This document shows, one piece after another, positions 30,451 through 39,512 of a DNA stretch of 64,000 nt (position 1 is its first letter; each line of letters starts with the position of its first letter). The position numbers and the translations under genes were made by a program. Under the pieces are notes generated by a model. The model had not been told where the DNA came from. It did no database searches and saw only the letters and a program-made list of their open reading frames with translations. Origin of the DNA: Rhodococcus sp. 06-235-1A (lineage in GTDB: Bacteria > Actinomycetota > Actinomycetes > Mycobacteriales > Mycobacteriaceae); NCBI RefSeq assembly GCF_002258785.1, contig NZ_NOYI01000006.1, positions 20,251 to 84,250 on the forward strand, written 5' to 3'.

Positions 30451-31668
30451 GTGACCGCTGCCGATTCCGCCTACGGACCGACTCCACTCTCGACTCCCAT
30501 CAGTGCCGGAATCGTGGCCTCATTGGTGGGCTTCACGAGCTCCTTCGCCGTCGTGCTGACCGGCCTGCGTGCGGTCGGTGCCACCCCGGCAGAGGCGGCG
30601 TCCGGATTGTCGGCGCTGTGCGTGACGCAGGCACTGGGCATGATGTGGCTGGCCCGCAGATACCGACAGCCCATCACCTTGGCGTGGTCGACGCCCGGTG
30701 CGGCGCTGCTGGCCGGAACCGGTGTGGTGGTGGGAGGGTGGCCCGCCGCCGTCGGCGCGTTCGTCACGGTCGGGATCCTGATCGTCCTGACGGGCCTGTG
30801 GCCCCGACTGGGTGCGCTGGTCTCGAGAATTCCAGTACCTCTTGCCCAAGCAATGTTGGCCGGGGTTCTCCTACCCCTGTGCTCGGCACCGGTGGCCGCG
30901 TTCGCCGACTCCCCCGCGCTGATAGCGCCGGTGGCGGTCGTCTGGCTCGTCGTTCTCCGCTTCAGCACCCGCTGGGCAGTGCCCGCAGCGTTCGTTGCAG
31001 CGGCCGCTGTCATCGCCGCAGACTTGATCGGCAGCGGCACCTCGATCGCGGCGTCCGATCTCGTTCCCGGAATCGACTGGACGGTTCCGCACTGGACCTG
31101 GCAGGCCACGATAGGGATCGCGGTGCCGCTGTACATCGTCACGATGGCGTCGCAGAACATTCCTGGCACCACGGTCATGGCGTCGTTCGGATTCCGAATC
31201 CCATGGCGCGCGTCGATGACGGTCACCGGAACCGGCACTGTCCTGGGTGCATTCGCCGGCGGCCACACGATCAATCTCGCCGCGATCAGCGCTGCCCTGT
31301 CGGCCAATCCCGCTGCCCATCCGGACCCGAAGCGGCGATGGATCGCGGCCTTCTCCGTCGGTTGCTCGTATCTGGTGCTCGCGCTGCTGGCCACGGCCCT
31401 GGCAACCTTGGTGGCCGCGGCACCTGCAGGAGTGGTGGAAACCGTTGCGGGACTTGCACTGTTGGGGACCCTCGCGGCGTCCCTCTTCGGGGCACTCGAG
31501 CATGCGTCGGACAGGGAAGCGACCGTTCTGACGTTCCTCGTTGCCGCGTCCGGCCTGACGTTCGCAGGAATCGGATCCGCATTCTGGGCGTTGGTGGTCG
31601 GACTCGCGGTGCGGGCGATCCTGCGGCGGCAGTCCCCGATCGCTACCGCACCCGAGGAGACTGGCTAG
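30451..31668 (+). CDS. benE: BenE-family transporter
   Basis: A 405-residue inner-membrane protein with about 12 hydrophobic segments and the BenE pattern: LVGFTSSFAVVLTGLRAVGA near the start, ITLAWSTPGAALLA, then TMASQNIPGTTVMASFG and FAGGHTINLAAISAAL. The family takes up benzoate or related acids by proton symport. No benzoate catabolic genes are near, so the substrate is uncertain. GTG start at 30451, divergent from the GntR gene. The thioesterase gene follows within 10 bases. Confidence 0.88.
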   Translation: MTAADSAYGPTPLSTPISAGIVASLVGFTSSFAVVLTGLRAVGATPAEAASGLSALCVTQALGMMWLARRYRQPITLAWSTPGAALLAGTGVVVGGWPAAVGAFVTVGILIVLTGLWPRLGALVSRIPVPLAQAMLAGVLLPLCSAPVAAFADSPALIAPVAVVWLVVLRFSTRWAVPAAFVAAAAVIAADLIGSGTSIAASDLVPGIDWTVPHWTWQATIGIAVPLYIVTMASQNIPGTTVMASFGFRIPWRASMTVTGTGTVLGAFAGGHTINLAAISAALSANPAAHPDPKRRWIAAFSVGCSYLVLALLATALATLVAAAPAGVVETVAGLALLGTLAASLFGALEHASDREATVLTFLVAASGLTFAGIGSAFWALVVGLAVRAILRRQSPIATAPEETG

Positions 31669-31678
31669 TGTCTCGTTC

Positions 31679-32152
31679 ATGGCGGATCAGGTGAACGAAA
31701 GCGCGGAGTTGTCTCGTGCGTCGGATTTTCCGGCGTTGTGGCCGGTGCCGACCCGGTGGGACGACAACGATCACTACGGGCACGTCAACAACGTCACCTA
31801 TTACGCGTATTTCGACACCGCGGTCAACGGTTGGTTGATGGAGACGACAGGTGTGGACATTCGGGACTTGTCGGCGATCGGCGTCGTAGCGGAGACATCG
31901 TGCCGTTACCTGTCCGAGTTGAGCTTTCCGGATCGGCTTCAGGTCGGCCTGGCCGTCGAGAAGCTGGGTACCCGCAGCATCGTGTACTCGCTCGCGCTGT
32001 TCCGGGAGGCCGAGGACGATGCGCTGGAACTAGCAGCCCGGGGTCGTTTCGTACATGTCTACGTCGATAACGTCACGCGCAGACCGGTCGCGATCCCACC
32101 CGAGATCGAAAGCGCAGCACGCACTCTGGTGATCGGAACTTCGGCGAGCTGA
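31679..32152 (+). CDS. Acyl-CoA thioesterase, 4-hydroxybenzoyl-CoA type (hotdog fold)
   Basis: A 157-residue hotdog protein. The catalytic region PTRWDDNDHYGHVNNVTYYAY (shortened: RWDDNDHYGHVNN) carries the Asp of the 4HBT family at about residues 26-38. It hydrolyses small aryl- or acyl-CoA thioesters. It follows benE closely, hinting at aromatic acid metabolism, but the true substrate is not visible. Confidence 0.87.
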   Translation: MADQVNESAELSRASDFPALWPVPTRWDDNDHYGHVNNVTYYAYFDTAVNGWLMETTGVDIRDLSAIGVVAETSCRYLSELSFPDRLQVGLAVEKLGTRSIVYSLALFREAEDDALELAARGRFVHVYVDNVTRRPVAIPPEIESAARTLVIGTSAS

Positions 32153-32157
32153 CGGTT

Positions 32158-33183
32158 CTACAGGCCGATGTCGTCGGCGGTGTTCACCGCACGGGTGACG
32201 ATGTCGTCGATGAGAGTGGTGGTCGGCCCGCCCGCAACGGCGCGGTTCCGCGAGTCCGCTTCCATTCGGCGCATGACTCCCTCGGCGATGATCGCGAGCT
32301 TCCACAGCGCCAGCACCTGCCAGAATCCGACATCCGATACATCGCGCCCGGTGTGCCCCGCATACGACTCGATCAGCTCGGCCCTGGTGGGGAAGCCCGG
32401 CAGGGTCGACGCCATGAACGGGCCCGCGACGCCGTCGTCGGCTTGCGGCCAGTAGGCCAGCAGTCCGCCGAGGTCTGCCAGTGGATCTCCGAGTGTGCAC
32501 AGTTCCCAGTCGACCACCGCCGCGACCCGACCGTCGTCGCGGGTGGTGATGACGTTGCTCAGGTGGAAATCGCCGTGCACCAAGGTCACTTCGTGCTGCT
32601 GCGGAATGCCGGCAGCCAGTCGTGTTGCGAGAGAGTCGATACCGGGGATCTCGCGAGTGCGCGAGGACTCCCACTGTTTGGTCCAGCGGGCGAGTTGACG
32701 AGCGGCATAGGGCTTGTGGCTGGCCAGGTCGGCGAGACCGGAAGCATCGAGATCGACGCGGTGGATGTCGGCGAGCGCTACGGTCAGACCGAGCCCGACT
32801 CGGCGACGGTGGTCGGTGTCGAGTTGCTCGGCTGCGGCGACCGAATCGACCACAACGCCGTCCACGAAACTCATCAGTACCAGAGGGACATCGGAGATCG
32901 ACGGATCCTCGGTCAGCGCAATCATGTCGGGAACCGGCACTGCAGTGTTCTGTAGCGCCGACAGAATTCGATGTTCACGCACCACGTCGTGGGCAGAGGC
33001 CAGCAAGTGCCCGAGCGGCGGGCGACGAAGCACCCAGACACCAGCGTCGGCGTCGCGCACCTCGTAGGTGAGATTCGACTGCCCGTTACCGATTCGCCGG
33101 AAGGTCACCGGGGTTGCTGCGCCGATTCCCAATCCTGCGATCCAGGTCGACACCGCATCTTCGTCCAGCCCCACTGCGCCCAT
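32158..33183 (-). CDS. Phosphotransferase family protein (APH/ACAD10-like)
   Basis: A 341-residue protein kinase-fold enzyme. The Brenner motif is VHGDFHLSNVI and the Mg site is AVVDWELCTLGDPLADL. An N-loop NGQSNLTYEV is near residue 30. This group is frequent in fatty-acid-degrading Actinobacteria beside acyl-CoA dehydrogenases and is related to the ACAD10 kinase domain, which phosphorylates hydroxyacyl substrates. It is not a typical antibiotic-resistance enzyme. It ends 5 bases from the convergent thioesterase gene. Confidence 0.87.
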   Translation of the reverse strand: MGAVGLDEDAVSTWIAGLGIGAATPVTFRRIGNGQSNLTYEVRDADAGVWVLRRPPLGHLLASAHDVVREHRILSALQNTAVPVPDMIALTEDPSISDVPLVLMSFVDGVVVDSVAAAEQLDTDHRRRVGLGLTVALADIHRVDLDASGLADLASHKPYAARQLARWTKQWESSRTREIPGIDSLATRLAAGIPQQHEVTLVHGDFHLSNVITTRDDGRVAAVVDWELCTLGDPLADLGGLLAYWPQADDGVAGPFMASTLPGFPTRAELIESYAGHTGRDVSDVGFWQVLALWKLAIIAEGVMRRMEADSRNRAVAGGPTTTLIDDIVTRAVNTADDIGL

Positions 33184-33296
33184 CCAGTACCCTCACTTCG
33201 CTGTGCGACATACGACTGTCGGCTCCCGTAGTCGGAGTCGATCGATCGTATCGAAGCGAAGCACGCTCGGGTGTCGAGACACCGCGAGGGCAGGAG

Positions 33297-33623
33297 TCAG
33301 CTGGCGCGACCGAAGGCAGAGATCAGTGCCGGAGTGGCGATCGCAGCAGCAGGCGCGGAAGCTCCGTGACGCCTGACCGCGATCTCGTCCACCTCGCCGA
33401 CCAGCAACGCAACCAGTGCGTCCGGCTCCGCCGCCCAGACCGACGAAATGTTGCTCACCTCGGCTGGAGCGAAGAGTCCGCTTGCGGCGAGCGCACCGAT
33501 CCACTCGGCTACCGCATCCACGGTGGGCTCGGGCATGATGGATCGATCGAGGGAGTCCGATTGGAACTCGTTGCAAAAGAACGCGCGGACCATATCGAGC
33601 TGTCCCTGAGACATTGCGGTCAT
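33297..33623 (-). CDS. Small orphan protein, copy 1 of a paralogous pair
   Basis: Unrecognised 108-residue soluble protein with a strong ribosome site (GAAGGAGA) before ATG 33623. It shares a clear pattern with the protein at 39201-39512: an early F..EF segment, then W(I/V)xAL..SGLF..A.VS.I...W.A.P..L...LV...DE...RR. The N-terminal half also has MVRAFFCNEF. Function unknown. A perfect CRP-type site lies about 180 bases upstream. Confidence 0.75.
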   Translation of the reverse strand: MTAMSQGQLDMVRAFFCNEFQSDSLDRSIMPEPTVDAVAEWIGALAASGLFAPAEVSNISSVWAAEPDALVALLVGEVDEIAVRRHGASAPAAAIATPALISAFGRAS

Positions 33624-33805
33624 GTTCTTCTCCTTCGAGTTTTCGGCGTCCGTATGTGTTGGATACCCGTCTTCGACAGGCTCCGACGGGTTCTGTGGAC
33701 CGTTTTCAGATCGTTATCGAACTGAATGTAACGACGGAACACGGTTTTCCGATGCGGCTGAAACTACGCCCTTTTCGACGGTCTCGCCCGGGGTGAACTG
33801 TCTAA

Positions 33806-33821
33806 TGTGACTATCGTCACA
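33806..33821. promoter_or_regulatory. CRP/GlxR-type binding site
   Basis: TGTGACTATCGTCACA is an exact match to the TGTGA-N6-TCACA element of CRP-family regulators (Crp of mycobacteria, GlxR of corynebacteria). It lies 183 bases upstream of the small orphan gene on the minus strand and about 390 bases before the membrane protein gene. Confidence 0.7.
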
Positions 33822-34106
33822 CACTTTTACCCATCCAATCAACGACTTGCAACGAAGTCATAGTTCGCTTTACGAAATGCTGTGATCAGGAACAATAAGC
33901 GGGCAAATGCCCAGCTAGGCGACCCAGAGGTCCAGCGGACACGACGTCCACCCATCCGGAAACGGACATCGGCGGTCCGCAGCACTCGCGCCTGCTTCGG
34001 GTCGCGAGACTGCAGCGAGGCGTAAAACATTCTCGACGCCCGAATTACTGCAGTTTTTCCAGATGCCCGCAACTTGACAGTAGAGCTGCCCTGCTACTCC
34101 CGCCAC

Positions 34107-34125
34107 GAGCCCGTGCGGGGCTCTT
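34107..34125 (+). terminator. Candidate intrinsic terminator
   Basis: GAGCCC (34107-34112) pairs with GGGCTC (34118-34123) around a GTGCG loop, followed by TT. It lies 28 bases after a TTGACA box and within a gene-free spacer, so it could end a very short transcript or act as an attenuator for the next gene. Confidence 0.4.
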
Positions 34126-34214
34126 CCGTGATCGCACCGTTACCGAGGAAACCATCAGCGAGTTCCCAACATCCTCACATCGATCGCTCAGCTGCATCGG
34201 GCACTGTGACGGTC

Positions 34215-34925
34215 ATGCCACCATCAAGTCTCGACAGCGGCCCGATGCGACGAACTCGTGATACCGAGACGACCACGGTGCCAGGAAGGAGCTCGGCCCG
34301 CCCACGCAAGAATGCAATCGTCGCGCGGGTGGCAGTCTCGGGTTCGTTCGCGATCGCGCTGTCGGTGTTGCTGATATCGGCACCGCACGCGCCGTCGGTG
34401 CCCGCCGAGGAAACCCCCGCCGTCGCACTGGCGGGCGTCGCGCTCGACGCGATCGACGTGACCACTGTGCTGACCGCTGTCGCTGTCCTCGCCGTCGTCG
34501 CGCTGCTGCGCAAACTGCCGTACGGAATCGGGGTGGTGATCGCCTGCACGATCGGGGCCGTCGTCACCGGTGAGCTCGTCCGTGAGCTCGCAGGATCGTC
34601 CGTGTCGCCCGAGGACCTTCCGTTCGGCCAGCTCGTCGCCGTGGGGGCGCTGCTCGGTGCTGCATCCATGGTGGCCTCGACTTCGTGGCGGCCCGTCGTC
34701 CTCGGCTTGGGAACGGTCGCAACGCTCGCGGTGGCCGCATCCGCCCTGGCAGTCGGTTCCGCGTCGATCGCCGGGCTCGCGGGCGCGCTGATGGTTTCCT
34801 TCGTGTGGTGGCCTGCGTGCTCGATCGTCATGCTCTACTCCCCCGAAGCCGCTGCCCGTGAGGCCCACAACCCGCTCGATACCGCGGCACTCGCCGTTCA
34901 ACGCAAGATGGGGCGCTCCCGTTGA
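34215..34925 (+). CDS. Hypothetical multi-spanning membrane protein
   Basis: About 236 residues. A basic cytosolic N-terminus is followed by a first hydrophobic segment (AVSGSFAIALSVLLISA). After an external loop come four or five more segments, for example VLTAVAVLAVVALL, VVIACTIGAVVTGEL and LVAVGALLGAASMVAS. No family recognised. Start is uncertain: the frame is open to 34074, and GTG 34206 or ATG 34215 are both possible. Its stop codon lies in the loop of the next terminator. Confidence 0.65.
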   Translation: MPPSSLDSGPMRRTRDTETTTVPGRSSARPRKNAIVARVAVSGSFAIALSVLLISAPHAPSVPAEETPAVALAGVALDAIDVTTVLTAVAVLAVVALLRKLPYGIGVVIACTIGAVVTGELVRELAGSSVSPEDLPFGQLVAVGALLGAASMVASTSWRPVVLGLGTVATLAVAASALAVGSASIAGLAGALMVSFVWWPACSIVMLYSPEAAAREAHNPLDTAALAVQRKMGRSR

Positions 34926-34940
34926 CATCGGGAGCGCCCC
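34910..34940. terminator. Bidirectional terminator, perfect 12-bp stem
   Basis: GGGGCGCTCCCG (34910-34921) pairs perfectly with CGGGAGCGCCCC (34929-34940) around TTGACAT. It lies between convergent genes and overlaps the end of the upstream membrane protein; that gene's TGA stop sits in the loop. Confidence 0.8.
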
Positions 34941-34965
34941 ATCGGGCATTGCTACGAGGTCGTGA

Positions 34966-36387
34966 CTAGAGAGCTTTGAGCTCCTCGGTCACCTCGGATA
35001 CCGACTTCTTCGCGTCACCGAACAGCATCGACGTGCCCTCGGCGAAGAACAGTGGGTTCTCGATGCCTGCGAAGCCCGAGGACATGGATCGCTTGAGCAC
35101 GATGACCGACTTCGACTGATCGACGTTGAGAATCGGCATCCCGTGAATCGGACTCGACGGGTCGTTACGTGCCGCGGGGTTGGTCACGTCGTTCGCGCCG
35201 ATGACCAGAGTGACGTCGGTCCGGGAGAACTCGTCGTTGATGTCGTCCATTTCCTTCATCGCGTCGTACGCGACGTCGGCCTCGGCGAGCAGCACGTTCA
35301 TGTGACCGGGCATGCGGCCAGCGACGGGGTGAATGGCGTACTTGACCTCGACGCCCTTCGATTCGAGCAACTTGGCCATGTCCTTGACCGCGTGCTGCGC
35401 CTGCGCAACAGCCAGCCCGTAGCCGGGTACGACGATGACCTGGTTGGCGTAGGCCATCTGGATCGCCGCGTCGGCTGCGGACGTGGCCTTCGCCGTTCCG
35501 CCGCCTGCACCAGCGGGACCGGCAGCAGCGTCGCCGCCGCCGAATCCACCGGCGACGATTGCCGGAATGGAACGGTTCATGGCCTTGGCCATGAGATTGG
35601 TCAGGATCGTGCCGGACGCGCCGACGATCATGCCCGCGACGATCATCGCCGTGTTGTTCAGCGCCAGGCCTGCTGCAGCAGCGGACAGACCCGTGAGTGC
35701 GTTCAGCAGTGAGATCACCACCGGCATGTCGGCACCGCCGATGGGCAGCACCACCGTGAGACCGAGGATGCCTGCGAGTACGAGAACCGCAACGATCCAC
35801 CACTGCGACACTCCGCCGCCCGGGGTGGCGTTGATGCCGATGACCACCGCAGCGGCAACCGCACCGATGAGCAGCAGAGCGTTGAGCGGCTGCTGCAACT
35901 TGCCGATCGTGATGGGCGAGCCGGGCAGGGTCTCCTGCAGCTTGAGGAACGCGATCAGCGAGCCCCAGAACGAGATCGAGCCGATGATCGCCGCGAACAG
36001 CGAACCGATGACGATGTGCACCGTCGGCGATTCACCGTGGTTGAAGTTCGAGAACCCGGACGTGTCGAGGAACTCCGCCCATGCGATCAGTGCGACCGTA
36101 CCGCCGCCGACGCCGTTGAACAGAGCCACCAGCTGCGGCATCGCGGTCATCTTGACCCGACGCGCAGGCGGAATTCCGAGAGCGACGCCGACGACGAGTC
36201 CGACGATGATCAGGATCCAGTTTCCGGTGTCGCGGATGGAGATCAGCGTGGCCACGACGGCGACGAACATGCCGACCGCGGCGATCTGGTTGCCGCGCAC
36301 GGCGGTCTTCGGGCCGGTCAGACCCATCAGACCGTAGATGAACATGCCGAAGGCAACGATGTAGAGAATGTTGACGAGATTGTCCAT
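34966..36387 (-). CDS. pntB: NAD(P) transhydrogenase subunit beta
   Basis: Couples hydride transfer from NADH to NADP+ with proton entry at the membrane. The 473 residues contain about eight to nine membrane helices, then the soluble NADP-binding domain III with VVPGYGLAVAQAQH and HPVAGRMPGHMNVLLAEA. GANDVTNPAA near the end is a family hallmark. Expressed from pntAA-pntAB-pntB; its ATG overlaps the pntAB stop by 1 base. Confidence 0.95.
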   Translation of the reverse strand: MDNLVNILYIVAFGMFIYGLMGLTGPKTAVRGNQIAAVGMFVAVVATLISIRDTGNWILIIVGLVVGVALGIPPARRVKMTAMPQLVALFNGVGGGTVALIAWAEFLDTSGFSNFNHGESPTVHIVIGSLFAAIIGSISFWGSLIAFLKLQETLPGSPITIGKLQQPLNALLLIGAVAAAVVIGINATPGGGVSQWWIVAVLVLAGILGLTVVLPIGGADMPVVISLLNALTGLSAAAAGLALNNTAMIVAGMIVGASGTILTNLMAKAMNRSIPAIVAGGFGGGDAAAGPAGAGGGTAKATSAADAAIQMAYANQVIVVPGYGLAVAQAQHAVKDMAKLLESKGVEVKYAIHPVAGRMPGHMNVLLAEADVAYDAMKEMDDINDEFSRTDVTLVIGANDVTNPAARNDPSSPIHGMPILNVDQSKSVIVLKRSMSSGFAGIENPLFFAEGTSMLFGDAKKSVSEVTEELKAL

Positions 36388-36710
36388 CAGGAGTCAGCAC
36401 CCTTCGTGGCCTTGGCAGGAACGGGCTTGGACTTGAACATGCCGAGCATGCGGTCGGTGACCACGAATCCACCGATGACGTTGACCGTTCCGAAGACCAG
36501 CGCGACGAACAGAATGACCTGCAGGCCGATCGAGGGGTCCTCGACCTTGCCGAGGACGACCAGAGCACCGAGCACGACGATGCCGTGGATGGCGTTGGTT
36601 CCCGACATCAGCGGGGTGTGCAAGGTGTTGGGCACCTTGGAGATCACGGCGAAGCCGACGAACCCGGACAGCACCAGGATCGCGATGTTCGCGAGCAGCG
36701 GGGTGTACAT
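36387..36710 (-). CDS. pntAB: NAD(P) transhydrogenase subunit alpha, part 2 (membrane)
   Basis: A 107-residue membrane subunit with three to four helices. VFGTVNVIGGFVVTDRML is typical of the alpha-2 subunit. In E. coli this is fused to alpha-1; here it is separate, as in mycobacteria and Rhodospirillum. It overlaps both neighbours by 1 base (TGATG). Confidence 0.93.
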   Translation of the reverse strand: MYTPLLANIAILVLSGFVGFAVISKVPNTLHTPLMSGTNAIHGIVVLGALVVLGKVEDPSIGLQVILFVALVFGTVNVIGGFVVTDRMLGMFKSKPVPAKATKGADS

Positions 36711-37828
36711 CAGTTCTCCTTCTCACGTGTCACGCAGGCACCGGCGAGAACCTCGTCCGAGAAATCGGGGGCGAGTTTGCCGTCGACCAACATGAGTTCG
36801 AGCAATGCCGAGATGTTCTTCGAGTACAGCTCGCTGGCGTGCTCGGGCATCGAGGCGGGGAGGTTCAGCGGGGAGCAGATGGTGACGTCGTGCTTGACGA
36901 CGGTTTGGCCTGGCTCGGTGAGTTCGCAGTTTCCGCCGGTCTCGCCCGCGAGGTCGACCACGACGCTGCCGGGCTTCATTCCCTCGACAGCCGCGGCCGT
37001 GACCAGTCTCGGTGCGGGGCGGCCGGGCACCAGGGCGGTCGTGATGACCACGTCGAAGCCCTTGATGGCCTCTTCGAGTGCCTTCTGCTGCTGCACGCGC
37101 TCGTCTTCGGTGAGCTCACGCGCGTAACCACCCTCACCGGCTGCGTCGATCCCCAGATCCAGCCACTGTGCACCGACGGAGCGAACCTGATCGGCAACCT
37201 CCGGACGCACGTCGTACCCGGTGGGGCGGCCGCCGAGACGCTTCGCGGTGGCCAGAGCCTGCAGACCCGCCACTCCGACGCCGAGTACCAGTACGGTCGC
37301 AGGCTTGACGGTGCCTGCAGCGGTGGTGAGCATCGGGAAGAACCGGGTCGATTCCGACGCGGCCAAGAGCACAGCCTTGTAGCCCGCGACGTTGGCCTGG
37401 GACGACAACGCGTCCATCACCTGAGCGCGCGAGATCCGCGGGATGGCTTCCACAGCGAAGGCCTGCACCCCTGCCGCCTTCAGTGCGCCGATGCTGTTCT
37501 CCGCGTTGCGCGGGGCCAGGAAGCCGATGAGCGTCGAACCAGACGTCAGCTTGGCGATCTCGGCGTCGGACGGCGGCGCGACCTTGACGACGACGTCCGC
37601 CGACCATGGATCACCGATCGTGGCGCCGGCGGCAACGTACAGCTCGTCCGGAATCAGAGCGCCCAATCCGGCACCCGATTCCACGACGACCTCGACGCCC
37701 TTGCCCGTCAGGGAGGCAACGATCTTGGGCACCAGAGCGACACGACGCTCGCCCTCCCCCGATTCTCGAACCACACCGACGACCGTCGTGGATCCCGAAC
37801 CCTTCTCCGTGCTCTGCGATGTATCCAA
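36710..37828 (-). CDS. pntAA: NAD(P) transhydrogenase subunit alpha, part 1 (NAD-binding)
   Basis: Soluble NAD(H)-binding domain I of the transhydrogenase, about 372 residues. Visible motifs are [16 protein letters not shown] at the N-terminus, [19 protein letters not shown] (nucleotide loop) and [12 protein letters not shown]. The start is not certain: the frame stays open to 38041. TTG at 37828 (reading DTSQSTEKG next) has AAGACGGAG just before it and gives the family length. First gene of the pnt operon. Confidence 0.92.
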   Translation of the reverse strand: MDTSQSTEKGSGSTTVVGVVRESGEGERRVALVPKIVASLTGKGVEVVVESGAGLGALIPDELYVAAGATIGDPWSADVVVKVAPPSDAEIAKLTSGSTLIGFLAPRNAENSIGALKAAGVQAFAVEAIPRISRAQVMDALSSQANVAGYKAVLLAASESTRFFPMLTTAAGTVKPATVLVLGVGVAGLQALATAKRLGGRPTGYDVRPEVADQVRSVGAQWLDLGIDAAGEGGYARELTEDERVQQQKALEEAIKGFDVVITTALVPGRPAPRLVTAAAVEGMKPGSVVVDLAGETGGNCELTEPGQTVVKHDVTICSPLNLPASMPEHASELYSKNISALLELMLVDGKLAPDFSDEVLAGACVTREKEN

Positions 37829-38072
37829 ATCTCCGTCTTCCTGCGTTGAATGGTGTCCACGTATCGGCCAACGGCCCCGAGCCTGCGACGAGCGGACGAA
37901 CCCATGCGACAAGGCACAAGGTCCCTGATAGTAGCCAGAGGAGACAGACCGCGGGTAGCCCGGAACACAGTCCGATTCGTTCTGAATCGAGTCCGTTTCG
38001 ACATTCCTCGGCCACGGGAGAGCAATTGTGATGCACGCCATATGGGTCTATCGGTGATGAACGGACCCTACA

Positions 38073-38522
38073 GTGACAACCGTGGAACCTTGCATCTTCT
38101 GTGCCATCGTCGCGGGTGACGCTCCCGCGCACCGCGTGTTCGAGAACGACCATGCCGTCGCATTTCTCGACATTCGACCCATCACCCGTGGACACCTGCT
38201 CGTCGTTCCGCGCGACCACGCCACCGATTTGAACGCGACCCATCCGGACGCTGCCGCCGACGTCTTCCGCGTCGGGCACACCCTGGCGCGCGCAGTGCGG
38301 CACTCGGACCTGCGCGCCGACGGAGCCAATCTCGTGATCAACGACGGCAAGGCCGCGTTTCAGACGGTTTTCCATCTGCATCTGCACGTCGTTCCTCGCT
38401 GGCATCGGGATCGGCTGCGGTTCGCTACCGGGTTCGTGACGCGCCGCCTGCGTGAGCCCGATCGCGTGGCGGACGCCGTCCGAGTCGGGCTGACCCGACT
38501 GAACGGCGAACCGACGGCGTGA
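38073..38522 (+). CDS. HIT family nucleotide-binding protein
   Basis: A 149-residue histidine-triad hydrolase. The active-site motif HLHLHVVPRW is at about residues 105-114, and CIFCAIVAGDAPAHRVFEND forms the N-terminal Cys-containing start. HIT enzymes hydrolyse nucleoside phosphoramidates or dinucleotides. GTG start; it overlaps the next gene by 4 bases (GTGA). Confidence 0.92.
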   Translation: MTTVEPCIFCAIVAGDAPAHRVFENDHAVAFLDIRPITRGHLLVVPRDHATDLNATHPDAAADVFRVGHTLARAVRHSDLRADGANLVINDGKAAFQTVFHLHLHVVPRWHRDRLRFATGFVTRRLREPDRVADAVRVGLTRLNGEPTA

Positions 38523-39163
38523 AACTGTTCTTGTCGTCATACCGATTCGGCGGCCACTCCGATACTTTCGTCGAGCTCACCGGGCCGCCGTCCGATCTCG
38601 CTGTCATCGCCAACGCGTCGGACGCGTGGCCTGCTGCCGCTCGCGAATCCTCGCTTCGCAGCGAGTTCGGTCCACTGCGCGCTCTCGGATATCGGCCGGC
38701 CGAGGTGGATCTGCGCGAGTACGTGGGTCGGCCCGCCGCCGTCGAGCGCGCGCTCGACGGGTTCGGTGCGGTGTGGGTGCGCGGGGGCAATACCTTCGTG
38801 CTGCGCGCTCAGCTTGCTCGCTCTGGTGCGGACGAGATTCTGCGTGACCGAATTCGATCCGACTCCATCGTGTACGGCGGCTACAGCGCGGGTGCATGCG
38901 TGGCGGCACCGTCTCTGGTCGGAGTCGAGGACGCGGACGATCCCCGCGAGGTTCGTCCCACCACCGGAGTCGAGCCGGTGTGGAGCGGATTGGATCTGGT
39001 GGACTTCTCGATCATTCCGCACCTGAATTCCGTACTGGACGAGAATGATTCGGGTCGCACCACTCTGCAACGCCTACGCCGCGACGGCATCGCCTGTCGC
39101 GGCTTGACCGACGAACAGGCCATCGTCGTCGACGATTCGGGGACGCGATTGCTCGGCGGCTGA
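38519..39163 (+). CDS. Peptidase S51 family protein (dipeptidase E-like)
   Basis: A 214-residue alpha/beta protein of the glutamine-amidotransferase-like S51 group. The nucleophile is Ser123 in VYGGYSAGACVAAP, in the nucleophile-elbow context. WVRGGNTFVLRAQL precedes it, and DFSIIPHLNS supplies the likely catalytic His. Family members cleave Asp-Xaa dipeptides or cyanophycin fragments; the substrate here is not known. It starts at GTG, coupled to the HIT gene. Confidence 0.87.
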   Translation: MKLFLSSYRFGGHSDTFVELTGPPSDLAVIANASDAWPAAARESSLRSEFGPLRALGYRPAEVDLREYVGRPAAVERALDGFGAVWVRGGNTFVLRAQLARSGADEILRDRIRSDSIVYGGYSAGACVAAPSLVGVEDADDPREVRPTTGVEPVWSGLDLVDFSIIPHLNSVLDENDSGRTTLQRLRRDGIACRGLTDEQAIVVDDSGTRLLGG

Positions 39164-39200
39164 CCGTACTGGGTCGTCGAACGTGTCCATGGGGTGCCGA

Positions 39201-39512
39201 TCAGCCCAGGCGTGCCAGCGGAGCCAGCCGATCGAGGGATGACCATGCCAGCGCGCAACGCCGTGCGGTCATTTCGTCCGCGTCGAGTACCAGCATGTCG
39301 AACAACTCGCGGGGGGCCGCTCTCCACGAGTCTGCAATCTGCGACACCGCGGCCCGCTCGAACAGCCCGGACTGGGTGAGTGCCTGGACCCAATCGTCGA
39401 TTTCGCCCCGGTGGATTCGCTCGATGGTGTCGTATTCGACTCCGCCACCCAGGAATTCGTACGAGAACATCGCCGCCACGTAGTTCCAGGAGTCACTTCC
39501 GGGATCGATCAT
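39201..39512 (-). CDS. Small orphan protein, copy 2 of a paralogous pair
   Basis: A 103-residue soluble protein beginning MIDPGSDSWNYVAAMFSYEF. It is paralogous to the protein at 33297-33623: both share the early F..EF segment and the block W(I/V)xAL..SGLF..A.VS.I...W.A.P..L...LV...DE...RR. ATG 39512 has an excellent ribosome site (AAGGAGGC). No known domain. It ends facing the S51 peptidase gene. Confidence 0.75.
   Translation of the reverse strand: MIDPGSDSWNYVAAMFSYEFLGGGVEYDTIERIHRGEIDDWVQALTQSGLFERAAVSQIADSWRAAPRELFDMLVLDADEMTARRCALAWSSLDRLAPLARLG

Larger units (their letters stand above)
33624..34214. other. 591-base gene-poor spacer
   Basis: No convincing protein gene is present; open frames here lack good start signals. 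The stretch is lower in GC than its surroundings, notably 33800-34080. It holds a perfect CRP-type palindrome at 33806-33821, a TTGACA box at 34074-34079, and a GC hairpin followed by TT at 34107-34125. A small RNA ending at that hairpin is possible. Confidence 0.5.

Noticed and set aside
32158..33183. Aminoglycoside resistance gene
   Set aside because: The kinase-fold motifs are shared, but the sequence and context match ACAD10-like phosphotransferases of lipid metabolism.
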